Shown one piece after another: positions 39,578 to 49,241 of a stretch of DNA of 64,000 nucleotides (its first letter is position 1; each line of letters opens with the position of its first letter). A program made the position numbers and the translations under genes. The notes under the pieces are model-generated. The model did not search any database and was not told the origin of the DNA. It saw nothing but the letters and a program-made list of their open reading frames with translations. The DNA lies in contig NZ_NITZ01000004.1 in the NCBI RefSeq assembly GCF_002632615.1, positions 1 through 64,000 of the forward strand, given 5' to 3'. Source of the DNA: Xenorhabdus miraniensis (lineage in GTDB: Bacteria > Pseudomonadota > Gammaproteobacteria > Enterobacterales > Enterobacteriaceae).

Positions 39578-40141
39578 TTATTTAGATTGAGTTTCCCAAA
39601 TTCTGGAAAAACGTTTCACATTACTGGCTGTATAAATCACGGTATGTGAAATGTTACGATGCCCAAGATAATCCTGAATCAGACGTGTATCACGACCAAG
39701 ATCGGCTAACGCATAACCACAGGCATGCCTTAACATATGGGGATGTGGAGAAACACTGACGGATGCTTGTTTTCCATAACGTTTCAGTAATCCATAGACT
39801 TGTTGCCGTGAAACGGCCCCGGATTTTTGGGAAAGGAACACCCAAGGGGAATCGGCTTCGCGCCATTTTTGGCGAACATTGAGCCATTTTTTTAATGCTT
39901 CAATTTCTTCTGGAATCAAAGGATGTGTAGTTGAAAGCCCACCCTTTAACCGCCTGATATGAATAATCGCCGAATTTAGATCGAGATCAGAGAGACATAG
40001 ATTACACAGCTCACTAACCCTAAAACCGTGAATAAAACACATTAATAACATGCAGTAATCCCGTTCTGCGTGACGTCCTTGTTTTGTTTCTGCCAAAATT
40101 GCGTCTATTTCGTATCGGGTCAAAAATTTACGTTGTTTCAT
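39578..40141 (-). CDS. FimB/FimE-type tyrosine recombinase (invertase)
   Basis: 187 residues with all tyrosine recombinase residues: Arg41 (HGFRVSELC), Lys66, His135-x-x-Arg138 (HPHMLRHACG), His161 (LGHRN) and the nucleophile Tyr170 (VIYTAS). The short length and the segments LTRYEIDAIL, IHIRRLKGGLSTTHPL and ALADLGRDTRLIQDYLGHRNI place it with FimB, FimE and MrpI, which flip promoter segments of fimbrial operons. No fimbrial genes and no obvious invertible element with long inverted ends lie in this window, so it is an orphan here or works on a distant switch. Confidence 0.9.
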   Translation of the reverse strand: MKQRKFLTRYEIDAILAETKQGRHAERDYCMLLMCFIHGFRVSELCNLCLSDLDLNSAIIHIRRLKGGLSTTHPLIPEEIEALKKWLNVRQKWREADSPWVFLSQKSGAVSRQQVYGLLKRYGKQASVSVSPHPHMLRHACGYALADLGRDTRLIQDYLGHRNISHTVIYTASNVKRFSRIWETQSK

Positions 40142-40985
40142 GAAATTATCATTCCTATGAAATCAGAGAGATTAATTGTGAATAGCAAGGTATTTTGGCC
40201 AGCCGAATACAATAAGCCACCAGTGTTTTTTGAATGTGATTGGCAAAATACCGGATTGATTTAATTGAAATACCGCAAATAAAAAATTTGCTTCTTCTGT
40301 TCGTCTTATTTCTCATGAAAATACTAATTGAAATCGTATAAATGTGTGTTATTTGATTTTTAAGTACAGAATGGGGCAATCATAAATAGAATTCCATATA
40401 AAAAAACTTTTCTACTGAATTTTACAACTAATCATTTCGCATGGTTTTTATTTTAGTTTTTTATTCTTCTAAATTTCCTTTTAGGTGTATTGATTTTGTA
40501 TTTTTACTGCATTTACTAGAAAAAGTAAATAATTTATCTAACTTGCTCATATAATGACTCGATTTTGATTAAAAAATTATCAGCCATACATGGCTTTTAG
40601 TTTAATGTTCTGATATTTATTTAAATATTGAATTTTTATTCTTCAATTTTAAGCGAAAGTGTTAATCAAAACGAGGTTTTTGGGAAATCAAAGGGATGGC
40701 ACTAAGACTCTAAGCCACTAAGAGGTGAATTAAAGTGATGGACAGAACTTAAGTCAGGCTAACATCATTGGTTATTATTTCTAATGTATGTTGCGCAGGC
40801 TGGATTTTAAAAGGTCAATAATGCTTATTCAGTTTGTGAAATTTAATTAAATAGATATCCCCTATAATTATTTAAATATAGTTTCATCATTGTAATGATT
40901 ATTTACTGGAACAAATAATGTAGAAGATGATTTTATTGGGACCAAAAAACACTCTCCTGAGCATTTTCTGGTCGTATCAGGTTAT
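40142..40985. other. Gene-free AT-rich spacer
   Basis: About 840 bases. Open frames at 40070-40264 (+) and 40155-40379 (-) have no recognisable product and strongly biased AT content. A GC-richer patch near 40670-40780 with the repeated word ACTAAGA is the only non-AT texture; I cannot name it. Confidence 0.5.
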
Positions 40986-42344
40986 TTAAGCAAAGCTGGC
41001 CTTGTGCGCCATAATCTCAATGATTTGTATATCTGTTTGCTGCATGGCATGTCGTGCAAGTGAACATAGGTTTGCGATGGATTGGTCTACGTCATTGGAA
41101 ACAATACCATCACTGCCACTGACACAACTGTTATCCAGCGCCATCAAAACGGCTTTATAGGCAGCGCTGGCGCTGGTGGAAACTTTCATTGCACAACTGT
41201 TTGAAGCCCCGTCGCAAATCATACCGCTGATATCACCTATCATGTTGCAAATTGCCATTGCAACGGGTTGATAGCGTTGTTCAATCAACCATGCAATCCC
41301 TGCTGCTGCACCCATTGATGCCGTTGTTGCTGCGCAAAGAGCGGAAAGCGTTGGCAATTTGTTGTGAATGTAAATCGCCATCAGGTGTGACAACATCAGC
41401 GCCCGTGCCAACTGTTCTTTATTGCAGCCCAGATGTTCAGCCACAACAACAACTGGCATAGTCGCTGCGATCCCTTGATTGCCTGAACCGGAATTACTCA
41501 TTGCCGGTAAAACAGCGCCACCCATACGGGCATCTGAAGCTGCGGAAGTGCGGATCATAATGTCGGAAAGGAGATCCCGTGCCAATAACCCCCTGTCACG
41601 TTGGCGTTGCAGAGTCATGCCAATGTGTAAGCCATACTGTGTGGTTAACCCTGCTTGAGACAGGGCATCATTCAAACGCGCGGCTTCCAGTATAAAGTGA
41701 ATATCCTCATAAGGTGCTTCGGTTGCAAACTCATAAACCGTAAAAGCGGTGGCTTGCTCAAGGCAATATTCAGTTTCATGATTGGCAACATATCCGTCAG
41801 TGTTATTTTCATCGGCATGACAGACCGCTGTATCGTTGGATTGTGATTGCTTATCAAATATGACACGGCCATTATGCTCAATTCTCACAATTTTGGTGTG
41901 ATTGCCCGCGATAGTGACTGTTGCCGATTCATTCTCATAAAATACCGTGGCTTCTGAATACAGAACTTCATCACACGGTTGTTGGATACTGACGGTGACA
42001 GCGCCTTGCTGTAATAATGCCTTACTTTGTGCGATCTCTTCGGGAGTGGCATTCTGTAAAACCTCCAGACCCGCATTAGGGTTGCCACCCAATGCACCAA
42101 GTGCAGCCGCAACTGGCAGCCCAACCATTCCCGTACCCGGCACGGTGACACCCATACCATTTTTCATCAAATTGGGTGAAACTCGTGCACTGATCCGCTG
42201 TGCTGGGCCGGATAGATAAGATGCGGCTGTGGCCGCAGCAAGGGCCAGTGAAATGGGTTCAGTACACCCGATGGCTGGCTTAACTTCCTTTTTGACTGCA
42301 CGAATAAACTCATTCCACAACCGTGTGTGTTGTTTCTGACTCAT
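40986..42344 (-). CDS. cyuA: L-cysteine desulfidase CyuA (YhaM)
   Basis: 452 residues. Iron-sulfur enzyme that breaks cysteine into pyruvate, ammonia and sulfide. It is close to E. coli Cyu[21 protein letters not shown] at the N-terminus (first cluster Cys), [42 protein letters not shown], and [25 protein letters not shown] near the C-terminus with the further conserved Cys residues. ATG 42344 ([12 protein letters not shown]) is preferred over an upstream GTG. It follows cyuP by about 80 bases in the same direction, forming the cyuPA pair. Confidence 0.94.
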   Translation of the reverse strand: MSQKQHTRLWNEFIRAVKKEVKPAIGCTEPISLALAAATAASYLSGPAQRISARVSPNLMKNGMGVTVPGTGMVGLPVAAALGALGGNPNAGLEVLQNATPEEIAQSKALLQQGAVTVSIQQPCDEVLYSEATVFYENESATVTIAGNHTKIVRIEHNGRVIFDKQSQSNDTAVCHADENNTDGYVANHETEYCLEQATAFTVYEFATEAPYEDIHFILEAARLNDALSQAGLTTQYGLHIGMTLQRQRDRGLLARDLLSDIMIRTSAASDARMGGAVLPAMSNSGSGNQGIAATMPVVVVAEHLGCNKEQLARALMLSHLMAIYIHNKLPTLSALCAATTASMGAAAGIAWLIEQRYQPVAMAICNMIGDISGMICDGASNSCAMKVSTSASAAYKAVLMALDNSCVSGSDGIVSNDVDQSIANLCSLARHAMQQTDIQIIEIMAHKASFA

Positions 42345-42423
42345 ATAAACAAACCTTAATGACAAAACTGATCGAAATTGGCCTTTCACATATAAAATTT
42401 CTTAAGCAGGCGTTTTTTCCATA

Positions 42424-43749
42424 TCAGGAAAAGGCCAGAAAAGGAGAAACGCATAACAAAACCCCGGTAAAGATGACCAAAATGAGCGATGCGCCTTTAT
42501 AGTGGTGCAGGCCGGGAACTTTATAGACCAGATAGGCGGGGATTAAACAACCAACGATGCCAAATATCGGGCTACAGAGGGAAGTGAAGCTCAATACCGG
42601 GGCATTCAGGAGGATGGCGCTCCATGCCAATAAAATGGCAAAAGCTATAATGCCATTTTGAACCCATTTTTCATTGATATTTTCGGCAGGCATCAGGCGG
42701 CTAAGAATATTCATGGCAATCCCCTGGCTGGCTTCGCGGAATCCGAGATAAACACCAAAAAAGGCCGTCATCACAGCAAAGATATTGAGCATGATACTGA
42801 CGGCAATGACCCAACCGCCGGGAAAGAACTGGGCGGCAACCGCCAGGGCAGAAATATTCTGCTCATAGGCTTTGAGGGCTTCATCGTGTCCCATTGCCAG
42901 CGTAAAAGAGACGGCATAGAAAAATACGGTACAAAACAGGATGCCAAAGGCAATGTTCATGGCTCTCAATGCTTTGTGGCGGGCAACTTCACGTTTTTGT
43001 TCCCGGTTACGATAAGAGATGATCATCGGGCTTAGTGTTTGAATGAACAAAATAGAGGTGAGTGTAAAAGGCAACGTAATAATGGCTTTTTTGATTAATA
43101 AACCGAGAGGAGGTAATGCCCCGATATTGTATAAGTGCCACATGCCTATCATGGAAAGCCCCAATGCGGCAACGACAAATAACTTGGCCATCACCATCAG
43201 GCTGGACACCTTGAACAGTAATCGTTCACCACGGGATGAAATAGCGACCAGCAGACAGATTAACACTAGCCCATAAAATGGATTTTCCGACATTAACTCA
43301 TCAGTAATGCCAAAGGTTTGTAGATAAGAAGCGCTGTCATTGGTTATGGCGGTGGAATAAACAAACATCCAGATCACCAGCATAATAAAGTAGAGCACCC
43401 CCAATAAAATTCCCCAGTTTTTACCGAGATAACCACTGATGACACTGGGATAATCTTTGCATTCTGGTGATTCAGCAAGCGTGTTGATAAAAAGTCGCTG
43501 AAAAAGATACATGGCAGGATAGCCAATAATGGAAGAAAGCAGGAAAACCCACAACCCCATTAATCCGACCTGGACAGGCAGGAAAACAATACCCGCTCCG
43601 ATGGCCATACCAATACTCATGATAACCCAACCGGTATCGGTATTATCGAATTTTATCGCCTTTTTCCATTCATCTTCTGTCATGTTGGCGCACTTGACTG
43701 CCGGAGATAAGTGGGGCGTAACATCATTGTTTTTTGCTGCTGTTTTCAT
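42424..43749 (-). CDS. cyuP: Cysteine/serine importer CyuP (YhaO), HAAAP family
   Basis: 441 residues, 11 predicted membrane helices. The segment FDNTDTGWVIMSIGMAIGAG and the stretch from FLPVQVGLMGLWVF to YLGKNWGILLG match E. coli YhaO almost exactly. It imports cysteine for the desulfidase CyuA encoded next. In E. coli the pair is induced by cysteine through CyuR (DecR) under anaerobic conditions; no such regulator gene is nearby. The ATG at 43749 has a GAG-type ribosome site. Confidence 0.93.
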   Translation of the reverse strand: MKTAAKNNDVTPHLSPAVKCANMTEDEWKKAIKFDNTDTGWVIMSIGMAIGAGIVFLPVQVGLMGLWVFLLSSIIGYPAMYLFQRLFINTLAESPECKDYPSVISGYLGKNWGILLGVLYFIMLVIWMFVYSTAITNDSASYLQTFGITDELMSENPFYGLVLICLLVAISSRGERLLFKVSSLMVMAKLFVVAALGLSMIGMWHLYNIGALPPLGLLIKKAIITLPFTLTSILFIQTLSPMIISYRNREQKREVARHKALRAMNIAFGILFCTVFFYAVSFTLAMGHDEALKAYEQNISALAVAAQFFPGGWVIAVSIMLNIFAVMTAFFGVYLGFREASQGIAMNILSRLMPAENINEKWVQNGIIAFAILLAWSAILLNAPVLSFTSLCSPIFGIVGCLIPAYLVYKVPGLHHYKGASLILVIFTGVLLCVSPFLAFS

Positions 43750-44788
43750 AATAGCACTCGCTTACATCTTTGGTATTTTAATGGGCATAGAACAGGCACA
43801 AGGGGAAATACATCACGTAAACACGATTAACCACTATTTTAATAAGGTTATTGTCGTGTACTGATAGTCAATGATTTCAAAGAGAAAAAATTTCCCTAAA
43901 CACTCCATCTGATACGATTTTTGAGAGAACAACTTCGTCATAAAGAAGAAATTGCTACTTATTGTTTTCAACGAAAAACCGCAAAGGGAGATTGTGCAAA
44001 AAAGAATGCTGGTTTGTTTGTATCATATTGATAAATAAAATAATTGAATTTTAGTAAGAAGGTCTTATGAGTCTTTGTGATATTAACAATTGAAACAACC
44101 AGAGGGAAAAATTGTGTACTTTATCACGCTTATCTTAGTTCAAAACACCTTGTTAGTATTAAATCCTTTTTATTGTTAATATTATGATGTAGTTCAGCAT
44201 ATTAATCTAGAGTTTTTTACTGGTGGAATTGTTCAGTACATGAACTTCATCTGGGGACATGGATTGGAAATAGCATCTTATTCACCGTTAATAGGCTTTC
44301 GTTTATTGTGGTTAAACAGATATATTAAGAGATTCAAAATGTATTTTTATTTAAATAAGTTAAATTATAATTTTCCTTTGAATAGCAAAGGCAATTTTGT
44401 TTGATTGAGATAATCAAATAGTTTGAGTAATCTACTATAAGCAATATAGTCGTCGTAATTCCTTATTTTATCAATAAATAATCCGGTAAATTATAATATT
44501 ATTTCCTCCGGTAGATTTTATATAATAAAAGTGATTGAGTTTAACTCATCAATAAGAGATTGACATTAATACCGGATAACTAATTCCCCCTGAATGATCT
44601 TTACTGAATTTTCAATTTTTAATCATTATTAATCATTGGGTTAGTAAGTGACCGTCTCTCCTGATTTTTGAATTAAATAGACTTTTCCTATAACAATATT
44701 TATTATTATTTCGTTTGATGTTAGTAGCATCCGCCTGTACAAAAAATCGGGCACTTTTATTTAAACATTCATTCAGGAAGACATAATA
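43750..44788. other. Gene-free AT-rich spacer of about 1 kb
   Basis: Between divergent cyuP and the CsgG-like gene. The first 100 bases should carry the cyuP promoter. A 54-codon open frame at 44240-44404 lacks a ribosome site and any recognisable product. A small palindrome GAGTTTAACTC is near 44536. Nothing else could be supported. Confidence 0.5.
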
Positions 44789-45460
44789 ATGAAAAGCAAA
44801 CTCACATTAGCCTCGCTTTGTCTGGCTTCTCTTGTGTTGGCTGGTTGTGCGACAGAATCTTCGTCAACACTGCCGGTACAAAAAGTCACTTCTTATAAGA
44901 CTACTTATGCAGGCATTCGCAGCCCAATCGCCGTCGGGAAATTCGAAAACCGTTCAAGCTATCAAAATGGCATTTTTTCTGACGGCATTGATCGTTTAGG
45001 AAATCAGTCAAAAACAATTCTGGTGACTCACCTACAACAAACCGGCCGTTTTAACGTGTTGGAACGCACCAATCTGGCTGAATTGAAAGCTGAAGCGGGT
45101 TTGCAGGGCAAGACTCAGAAACTGAAAGGGGCCAATTATATTATTACGGGTTCCGTGACTGAATTTGGCCGCAAAGAAATCGGTGATCATCAATTATGGG
45201 GCATTTTAGGCCGTGGCAAATCACAAGTGGCTTATGCAAAAGTGATGCTGAATGTTGTGAATGTTGAAACCTCCGAAGTTGTTTTTTCTTCTGCCGGAGC
45301 AGGGGAATATAAACTTTCCAGTCGTGAAATCATTGGATTTGGTGGTACTTCCAGCTATGACTCTACCCTGAATGGCAAGGTATTGGATTTGGCGATCCGT
45401 GAAGCGATCAACGATCTGGTCGCTGGTATTGAAAGCGGGGCATGGAAGCCAACTAACTAA
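44789..45460 (+). CDS. CsgG/HfaB-family lipoprotein
   Basis: 223 residues. Lipoprotein signal ending LASLVLAGCATESS (Cys about 19), then a CsgG-like domain: RSPIAVGKFENRSSYQNGIF, LVTHLQQTGRFNVLERTNLAELKAEAGLQG, GANYIITGSVTEFGRKE and VMLNVVNVETSEVVFSSAGAGEYKLSSREIIGFGGTS. CsgG itself is the curli secretion pore in the outer membrane. No csg genes are here, so curli export is unlikely. First of three consecutive lipoprotein genes (CsgG-like, DUF4810, DUF799), an association seen in many Gram-negatives and of unknown function. Confidence 0.88.
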   Translation: MKSKLTLASLCLASLVLAGCATESSSTLPVQKVTSYKTTYAGIRSPIAVGKFENRSSYQNGIFSDGIDRLGNQSKTILVTHLQQTGRFNVLERTNLAELKAEAGLQGKTQKLKGANYIITGSVTEFGRKEIGDHQLWGILGRGKSQVAYAKVMLNVVNVETSEVVFSSAGAGEYKLSSREIIGFGGTSSYDSTLNGKVLDLAIREAINDLVAGIESGAWKPTN

Positions 45461-45510
45461 TTTACTTAGTTAAATTTATTCCGGAAAGTTTGGACAGGAA
45501 AGAGAGCTGT

Positions 45511-45867
45511 ATGTTTTTGATGAAAAAGACGGGGATGTTGTTGGGCGTACTGCTATTGGTGGGATGTGCAAAAGCACCGAAAACCATGTACGTATGGGGT
45601 GATTATCAGCAAACGCTTTATCAGTATTACCAGCAGGATAAAACCGGGCCACAAGAGCAGCTACAGGCATTGCAAAAAGTGATTGAACAGGCCAAAGCTA
45701 AAGATAAACCGGTTCCCCCAGGTTTGCATGCACAAATGGGGCTGCTTTACAGCAAGGTTGGTAATATTGAAGATGCTTTCCAGCAGTTTGAAATAGAGAA
45801 AAATTTATTTCCTGAATCAGCGCCTTACATGGATTTTCTGTTAAGCAAAAATAAGGGAGTGAAATAA
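45511..45867 (+). CDS. DUF4810 lipoprotein
   Basis: 118 residues from ATG 45511; a further in-frame ATG at 45520 is also possible. The signal ends LLGVLLLVGCAKAP. The mature domain KTMYVWGDYQQTLYQYYQQ followed by TPR-like helices (GLHAQMGLLYSKVGNIEDAFQQFEIEKNLFPES) is typical of DUF4810. It lies between the CsgG-like and DUF799 genes and shares a TAATG stop-start overlap with the latter, so the three are one operon. Confidence 0.85.
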   Translation: MFLMKKTGMLLGVLLLVGCAKAPKTMYVWGDYQQTLYQYYQQDKTGPQEQLQALQKVIEQAKAKDKPVPPGLHAQMGLLYSKVGNIEDAFQQFEIEKNLFPESAPYMDFLLSKNKGVK

Positions 45868-46526
45868 TGAACCGTTTTCTGGGGGCAATTGGTGCCTTAT
45901 TATTGCTGGTTCTGTCAGGATGTGTCCAACATAAACCGTATGACTATTCAGCACTGAGGGAAAGTAAACCTAAATCCATTCTGGTACTGCCTGCGGTCAA
46001 TAAATCGGTGGAAATACAGGCTTCCGGCAGTTTGCTGTCTCAAGTGGCTTATCCACTGGCAGAGTCCGGTTATTATGTTTATCCCGTTGCTGTAGTTGAA
46101 GAAACATTCCGCCAAAATGGCGTGACAGAGGCACAAGATATCCATAATCTCAGTTATAAAAAACTGTATGACATTTTTGGTGCGGATTCCGCTCTTTACC
46201 TGGATATCACACAATACGGCACGCAATACCAAATTATTAACAGTGATACTCGTGTTAGTGCAACCGCCCGTTTAGTGGATTTGCGCACGGGTAAACAACT
46301 GTGGAATGGTATTGCGACGGCATCTTCCACAGAAAATGATGATTACTCTAGCGGTGGTCTGGTCGGTATTCTGATATCGGCTGCTATCTCTCAAATCGCG
46401 AATACCATTACGGACAGGAGCCATGACATTGCAGGCATTACGACTAATCGTCTGTTAAGTGCAGGTGGATATGGCCACTTGCTGTATGGCCCACGTTCTG
46501 AATTCTATGGCAAAGAAAAGTTATAA
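45867..46526 (+). CDS. DUF799 (GNA1162-type) lipoprotein
   Basis: 219 residues. Signal ending LLLLVLSGCVQHKP. The mature part has SILVLPAVNKSVEIQASGSLLSQVAYPLAESGYYVYPVAVVEETFRQNGV and IFGADSALYLDITQYGTQY, the DUF799/GNA1162 pattern. The Neisseria meningitidis homologue GNA1162 is a surface lipoprotein antigen with a fold related to TolB/CsgG-like periplasmic proteins. Translation is coupled to the DUF4810 gene. Together the trio may build an outer-membrane assembly; function unproven. Confidence 0.85.
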   Translation: MNRFLGAIGALLLLVLSGCVQHKPYDYSALRESKPKSILVLPAVNKSVEIQASGSLLSQVAYPLAESGYYVYPVAVVEETFRQNGVTEAQDIHNLSYKKLYDIFGADSALYLDITQYGTQYQIINSDTRVSATARLVDLRTGKQLWNGIATASSTENDDYSSGGLVGILISAAISQIANTITDRSHDIAGITTNRLLSAGGYGHLLYGPRSEFYGKEKL

Positions 46527-46573
46527 CTTTTTATTGAAATAGTTTTTAGTTGAAATGATTTCTTGTTGAAATA

Positions 46574-46603
46574 AAAGTGCCGCAATTCTACGCGGCATTT
46601 TAT
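46574..46603. terminator. Bidirectional terminator between lipoprotein operon and MATE gene
   Basis: AAAGTGCCGC and GCGGCATTTT pair over 6 GC-rich positions plus A/T flanks around a loop AATTCTAC, with T-rich tails on both strands. It serves two convergent units. Confidence 0.8.
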
Positions 46604-46610
46604 ATTTAAA

Positions 46611-47951
46611 TCAGATATCCAGTCGCTTGGTCTGCCATTTTTTAGACTTCCAGCGCCATGCGTTAACTAACCCACGGACCCACTCATCACAGAAAAAGCC
46701 TATCCAAATTCCCAGAATTCCCATCTCCATCGTTATTCCCAGAAAATAACCGACAGGAATGGAGATACCCCACATGAAAATTATTGCGGTACAGAGTGGG
46801 AAACGGGCATCACCGGAAGCGCGCAAAGCATTGACCATCACAATGTTGAAGGTACGCCCTGGCTCCAAAAAGACGGAGAGCAGGAACAGCGGCAGCAGAA
46901 GCTCGATAATCTTCTTATCTTCCGTCATAAGCTCAAGAAGCGGCTCCCGGAAAATCCAGAACGTCAATACGACGCCGATTGTGACGATCACGCCGATTTT
47001 CAAGCTCTTGATACCGCGAATATAGGCATCTTCAAAGCGTTTTGCGCCAACAAGGTGACCAACCATAATCTCATTACCAATACTGGTAGAGATACCAAAC
47101 AACATAATGAACAGAGATAATTGGAAGTAAAGTGTCTGTGCAGCCAGAGAAGTTTCCCCCATCAGGCCAATAAACGCTTGTGCGGTCATAAATTGCAGAA
47201 TCCATACCAGGTTTTCACCGGCGGCTGGTAAGCCGATATGCAGGATTTTGCTCAACATATTCTTAGACCAATACACAAGCAGCTTAGGCTCAAACTTGAT
47301 TCTCAAGCCACAGAACAGCAATCCACAGAGTAAAATAACGGCAACAGTACGACCAAATACGGTAGACCACGCCACGCCTTCCAGTCCATATTGAGGCAGC
47401 CCGAAGAACCCATACAGAACGATCATGTTACCGACAATCGTCAGCAAGTTGGCAATCAGCGTGACATACATCGCCGCTTTCGCTTTACCATAAACCCGCA
47501 AACAGGCAGCCAAAATAATCGAAATCGCTTCAGGTATCAGACAGATACCAAGAACATGCAGATAAGCAAACCCATCCTCCATCAAATTTTCGGGCAGGTT
47601 CATGATATGCAGGATCTTATAACCGAAGAAAATCGTGATCAGCGCACAACTGAAACCCAGTAAAAAATTAAATGCAATAGAGATATGAATCGCTTGACTG
47701 GCTTTATCACGCTTCCCTGATCCCAGATATTGTGCGATGACAACACTGCAACCTACGCTAATGAAATTGAAAATCGTAATGAAGAGATCAAAAACATGAT
47801 TACCCACTCCCATCGCAGCGAGATAAGAAGAAGAAATATGGCTGACCATGTACGTATTAATTAATAACGTCGCCATATGCAGAAAGATATCAATGAAAAT
47901 CGGCCAGCTTAACGAGAAAAGCGAACGATCAACAACATCAGACTGATGCAT
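46611..47951 (-). CDS. MATE-family efflux transporter
   Basis: 446 residues with 12 hydrophobic segments in two homologous halves, as in the MatE family. The pattern begins SLFSLSWPIFIDIFLHMATLLINTYMVSHIS and continues AAMGVGNHVFDLF and VAQYLGSG-like signatures (VVIAQYLGSGKRDKASQ; IMVGHLVGAKRFEDAY in the second half). It is a Na+ or H+-driven exporter of drugs or metabolites in the inner membrane; the substrate cannot be read. Stands alone. Confidence 0.88.
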   Translation of the reverse strand: MHQSDVVDRSLFSLSWPIFIDIFLHMATLLINTYMVSHISSSYLAAMGVGNHVFDLFITIFNFISVGCSVVIAQYLGSGKRDKASQAIHISIAFNFLLGFSCALITIFFGYKILHIMNLPENLMEDGFAYLHVLGICLIPEAISIILAACLRVYGKAKAAMYVTLIANLLTIVGNMIVLYGFFGLPQYGLEGVAWSTVFGRTVAVILLCGLLFCGLRIKFEPKLLVYWSKNMLSKILHIGLPAAGENLVWILQFMTAQAFIGLMGETSLAAQTLYFQLSLFIMLFGISTSIGNEIMVGHLVGAKRFEDAYIRGIKSLKIGVIVTIGVVLTFWIFREPLLELMTEDKKIIELLLPLFLLSVFLEPGRTFNIVMVNALRASGDARFPLCTAIIFMWGISIPVGYFLGITMEMGILGIWIGFFCDEWVRGLVNAWRWKSKKWQTKRLDI

Positions 47952-48106
47952 TGTAAAACCTATTTATTAGAAGTTAAATGAATGGACTTTTGGTGGTGTG
48001 TGACATACCCAGAAAGTGTAGAAGATTTTACAGGGTTTATTGATGAATTGATAGGCAGAATAGGTGATTATCTCTCTGGTTTTGTGAGGAATTTGGCCGG
48101 ATAGAA

Positions 48107-48136
48107 AAGCCCCTGCGGTGATGAGCGCAGGGGCTT
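48107..48136 (-). terminator. Terminator downstream of afuC
   Basis: AAGCCCCTGCG and CGCAGGGGCTT form a perfect 11-bp GC-rich stem with an 8-base loop. On the reverse strand it ends in TTTTC, so it ends the afuABC transcript. Confidence 0.9.
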
Positions 48137-48182
48137 AGTGTGACGGATTTTGACTCTTGCCGAACACACATTTTGCTTGGCG

Positions 48183-49226
48183 TTACGCTTCTAAAATAAA
48201 CATTCCAACCGGATGAATTTCCAGATAATAATTTTCACCAACTTTCGGTTGCAGTTGAGAGGCATTGACCTGCAACAATAATGTTTGCCCATGCCAGTCA
48301 ACGGTTACTTCATATTGTGCCCCCATATAGGCGACATGGTTGATTTGGCAACGTTGGCTTTCATTCCCTTGTTGGCGAAGGGTAATTGCTTCCGGGCGAA
48401 CACCAACAGTAATGGATGCCTGTGTTGCTGTGAAATTAGCCGGGCGTGGTATCCGGTATTGGAAAATCTCCACATAATCTGCATCTTGTGCGGCAGGGAG
48501 AATATTGGCATCTCCCATAAAGCTCGCCATAAATTTCGATGCAGGTTGGCGATATAAAGTTTGGGGTGAATCCATCTGCATGATCTTTCCTTTGTTCATG
48601 ACCAAAACAGTATCAGATACAGCAAAGGCTTCACTCTGATCATGTGTGACATAGAGCGAAGTGATATTGAACTGTTGTTGTAATTCACGAATTTTTTCAC
48701 GCATACTGCGGCGTAGGTTAGCGTCAAGGTTACTTAAGGGTTCATCGAACAACAGCACTTTAGGTTTGAGGATGAGGGCGCGAGCTAAAGCAACACGCTG
48801 TTGTTGTCCCCCAGAAATCTGATCAACATAGCGATCTTCAAAACCACTCAAATCTACCAGTTCCAATGCCTCCCTGACACGTTCACGGATCTCCGCTTTT
48901 GGCCGCCCCAGCATTTTCAATCCATAACCAATGTTTTCCCCCAATGACATATGCGGAAAAAGGGCATAAGACTGAAATACCATGCAAATATCCCGTTGCT
49001 GGATAGAGCGATCGGTAACATCTTCCCCATCAATGAAAATATTGCCTGAGGTCGGTTTTTCCAACCCTGCCACCAGCCTGAGTACCGTTGTTTTACCGCA
49101 TCCTGATGGCCCCAATAAAGTGACCATATGCCCCTGTGGGATGGATAAATCCAGCGAGTCGATTACTGTGTTGTTACCGAACCGTTTGGTCACATTTTTT
49201 AATTCGACAAAATGTCGCAATGTCAT
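48183..49226 (-). CDS. afuC: ABC transporter ATP-binding protein AfuC
   Basis: 347 residues. ATPase of an importer: [20 protein letters not shown] (Walker A), [31 protein letters not shown] (signature and Walker B), [15 protein letters not shown] (switch His), then a C-terminal TOBE-type regulatory domain. The FbpC/AfuC family was first annotated as ferric-iron transport. AfuABC was later shown in Actinobacillus and enteric pathogens to carry hexose and heptose phosphates. The adjoining uhpABC genes favour sugar phosphate here. GGAG site before the ATG. Confidence 0.9.
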   Translation of the reverse strand: MTLRHFVELKNVTKRFGNNTVIDSLDLSIPQGHMVTLLGPSGCGKTTVLRLVAGLEKPTSGNIFIDGEDVTDRSIQQRDICMVFQSYALFPHMSLGENIGYGLKMLGRPKAEIRERVREALELVDLSGFEDRYVDQISGGQQQRVALARALILKPKVLLFDEPLSNLDANLRRSMREKIRELQQQFNITSLYVTHDQSEAFAVSDTVLVMNKGKIMQMDSPQTLYRQPASKFMASFMGDANILPAAQDADYVEIFQYRIPRPANFTATQASITVGVRPEAITLRQQGNESQRCQINHVAYMGAQYEVTVDWHGQTLLLQVNASQLQPKVGENYYLEIHPVGMFILEA

Positions 49227-49241
49227 ATCGTCACTCCATGA

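Noticed and set aside
40155..40379. Reverse-strand 74-codon frame upstream of the recombinase
   Set aside because: Overlaps the recombinase promoter region, has no ribosome site or family resemblance.
44240..44404. 54-codon open frame in the spacer before the CsgG-like gene
   Set aside because: No ribosome site and strong AT-driven composition (many Asn, Lys, Tyr, Phe).
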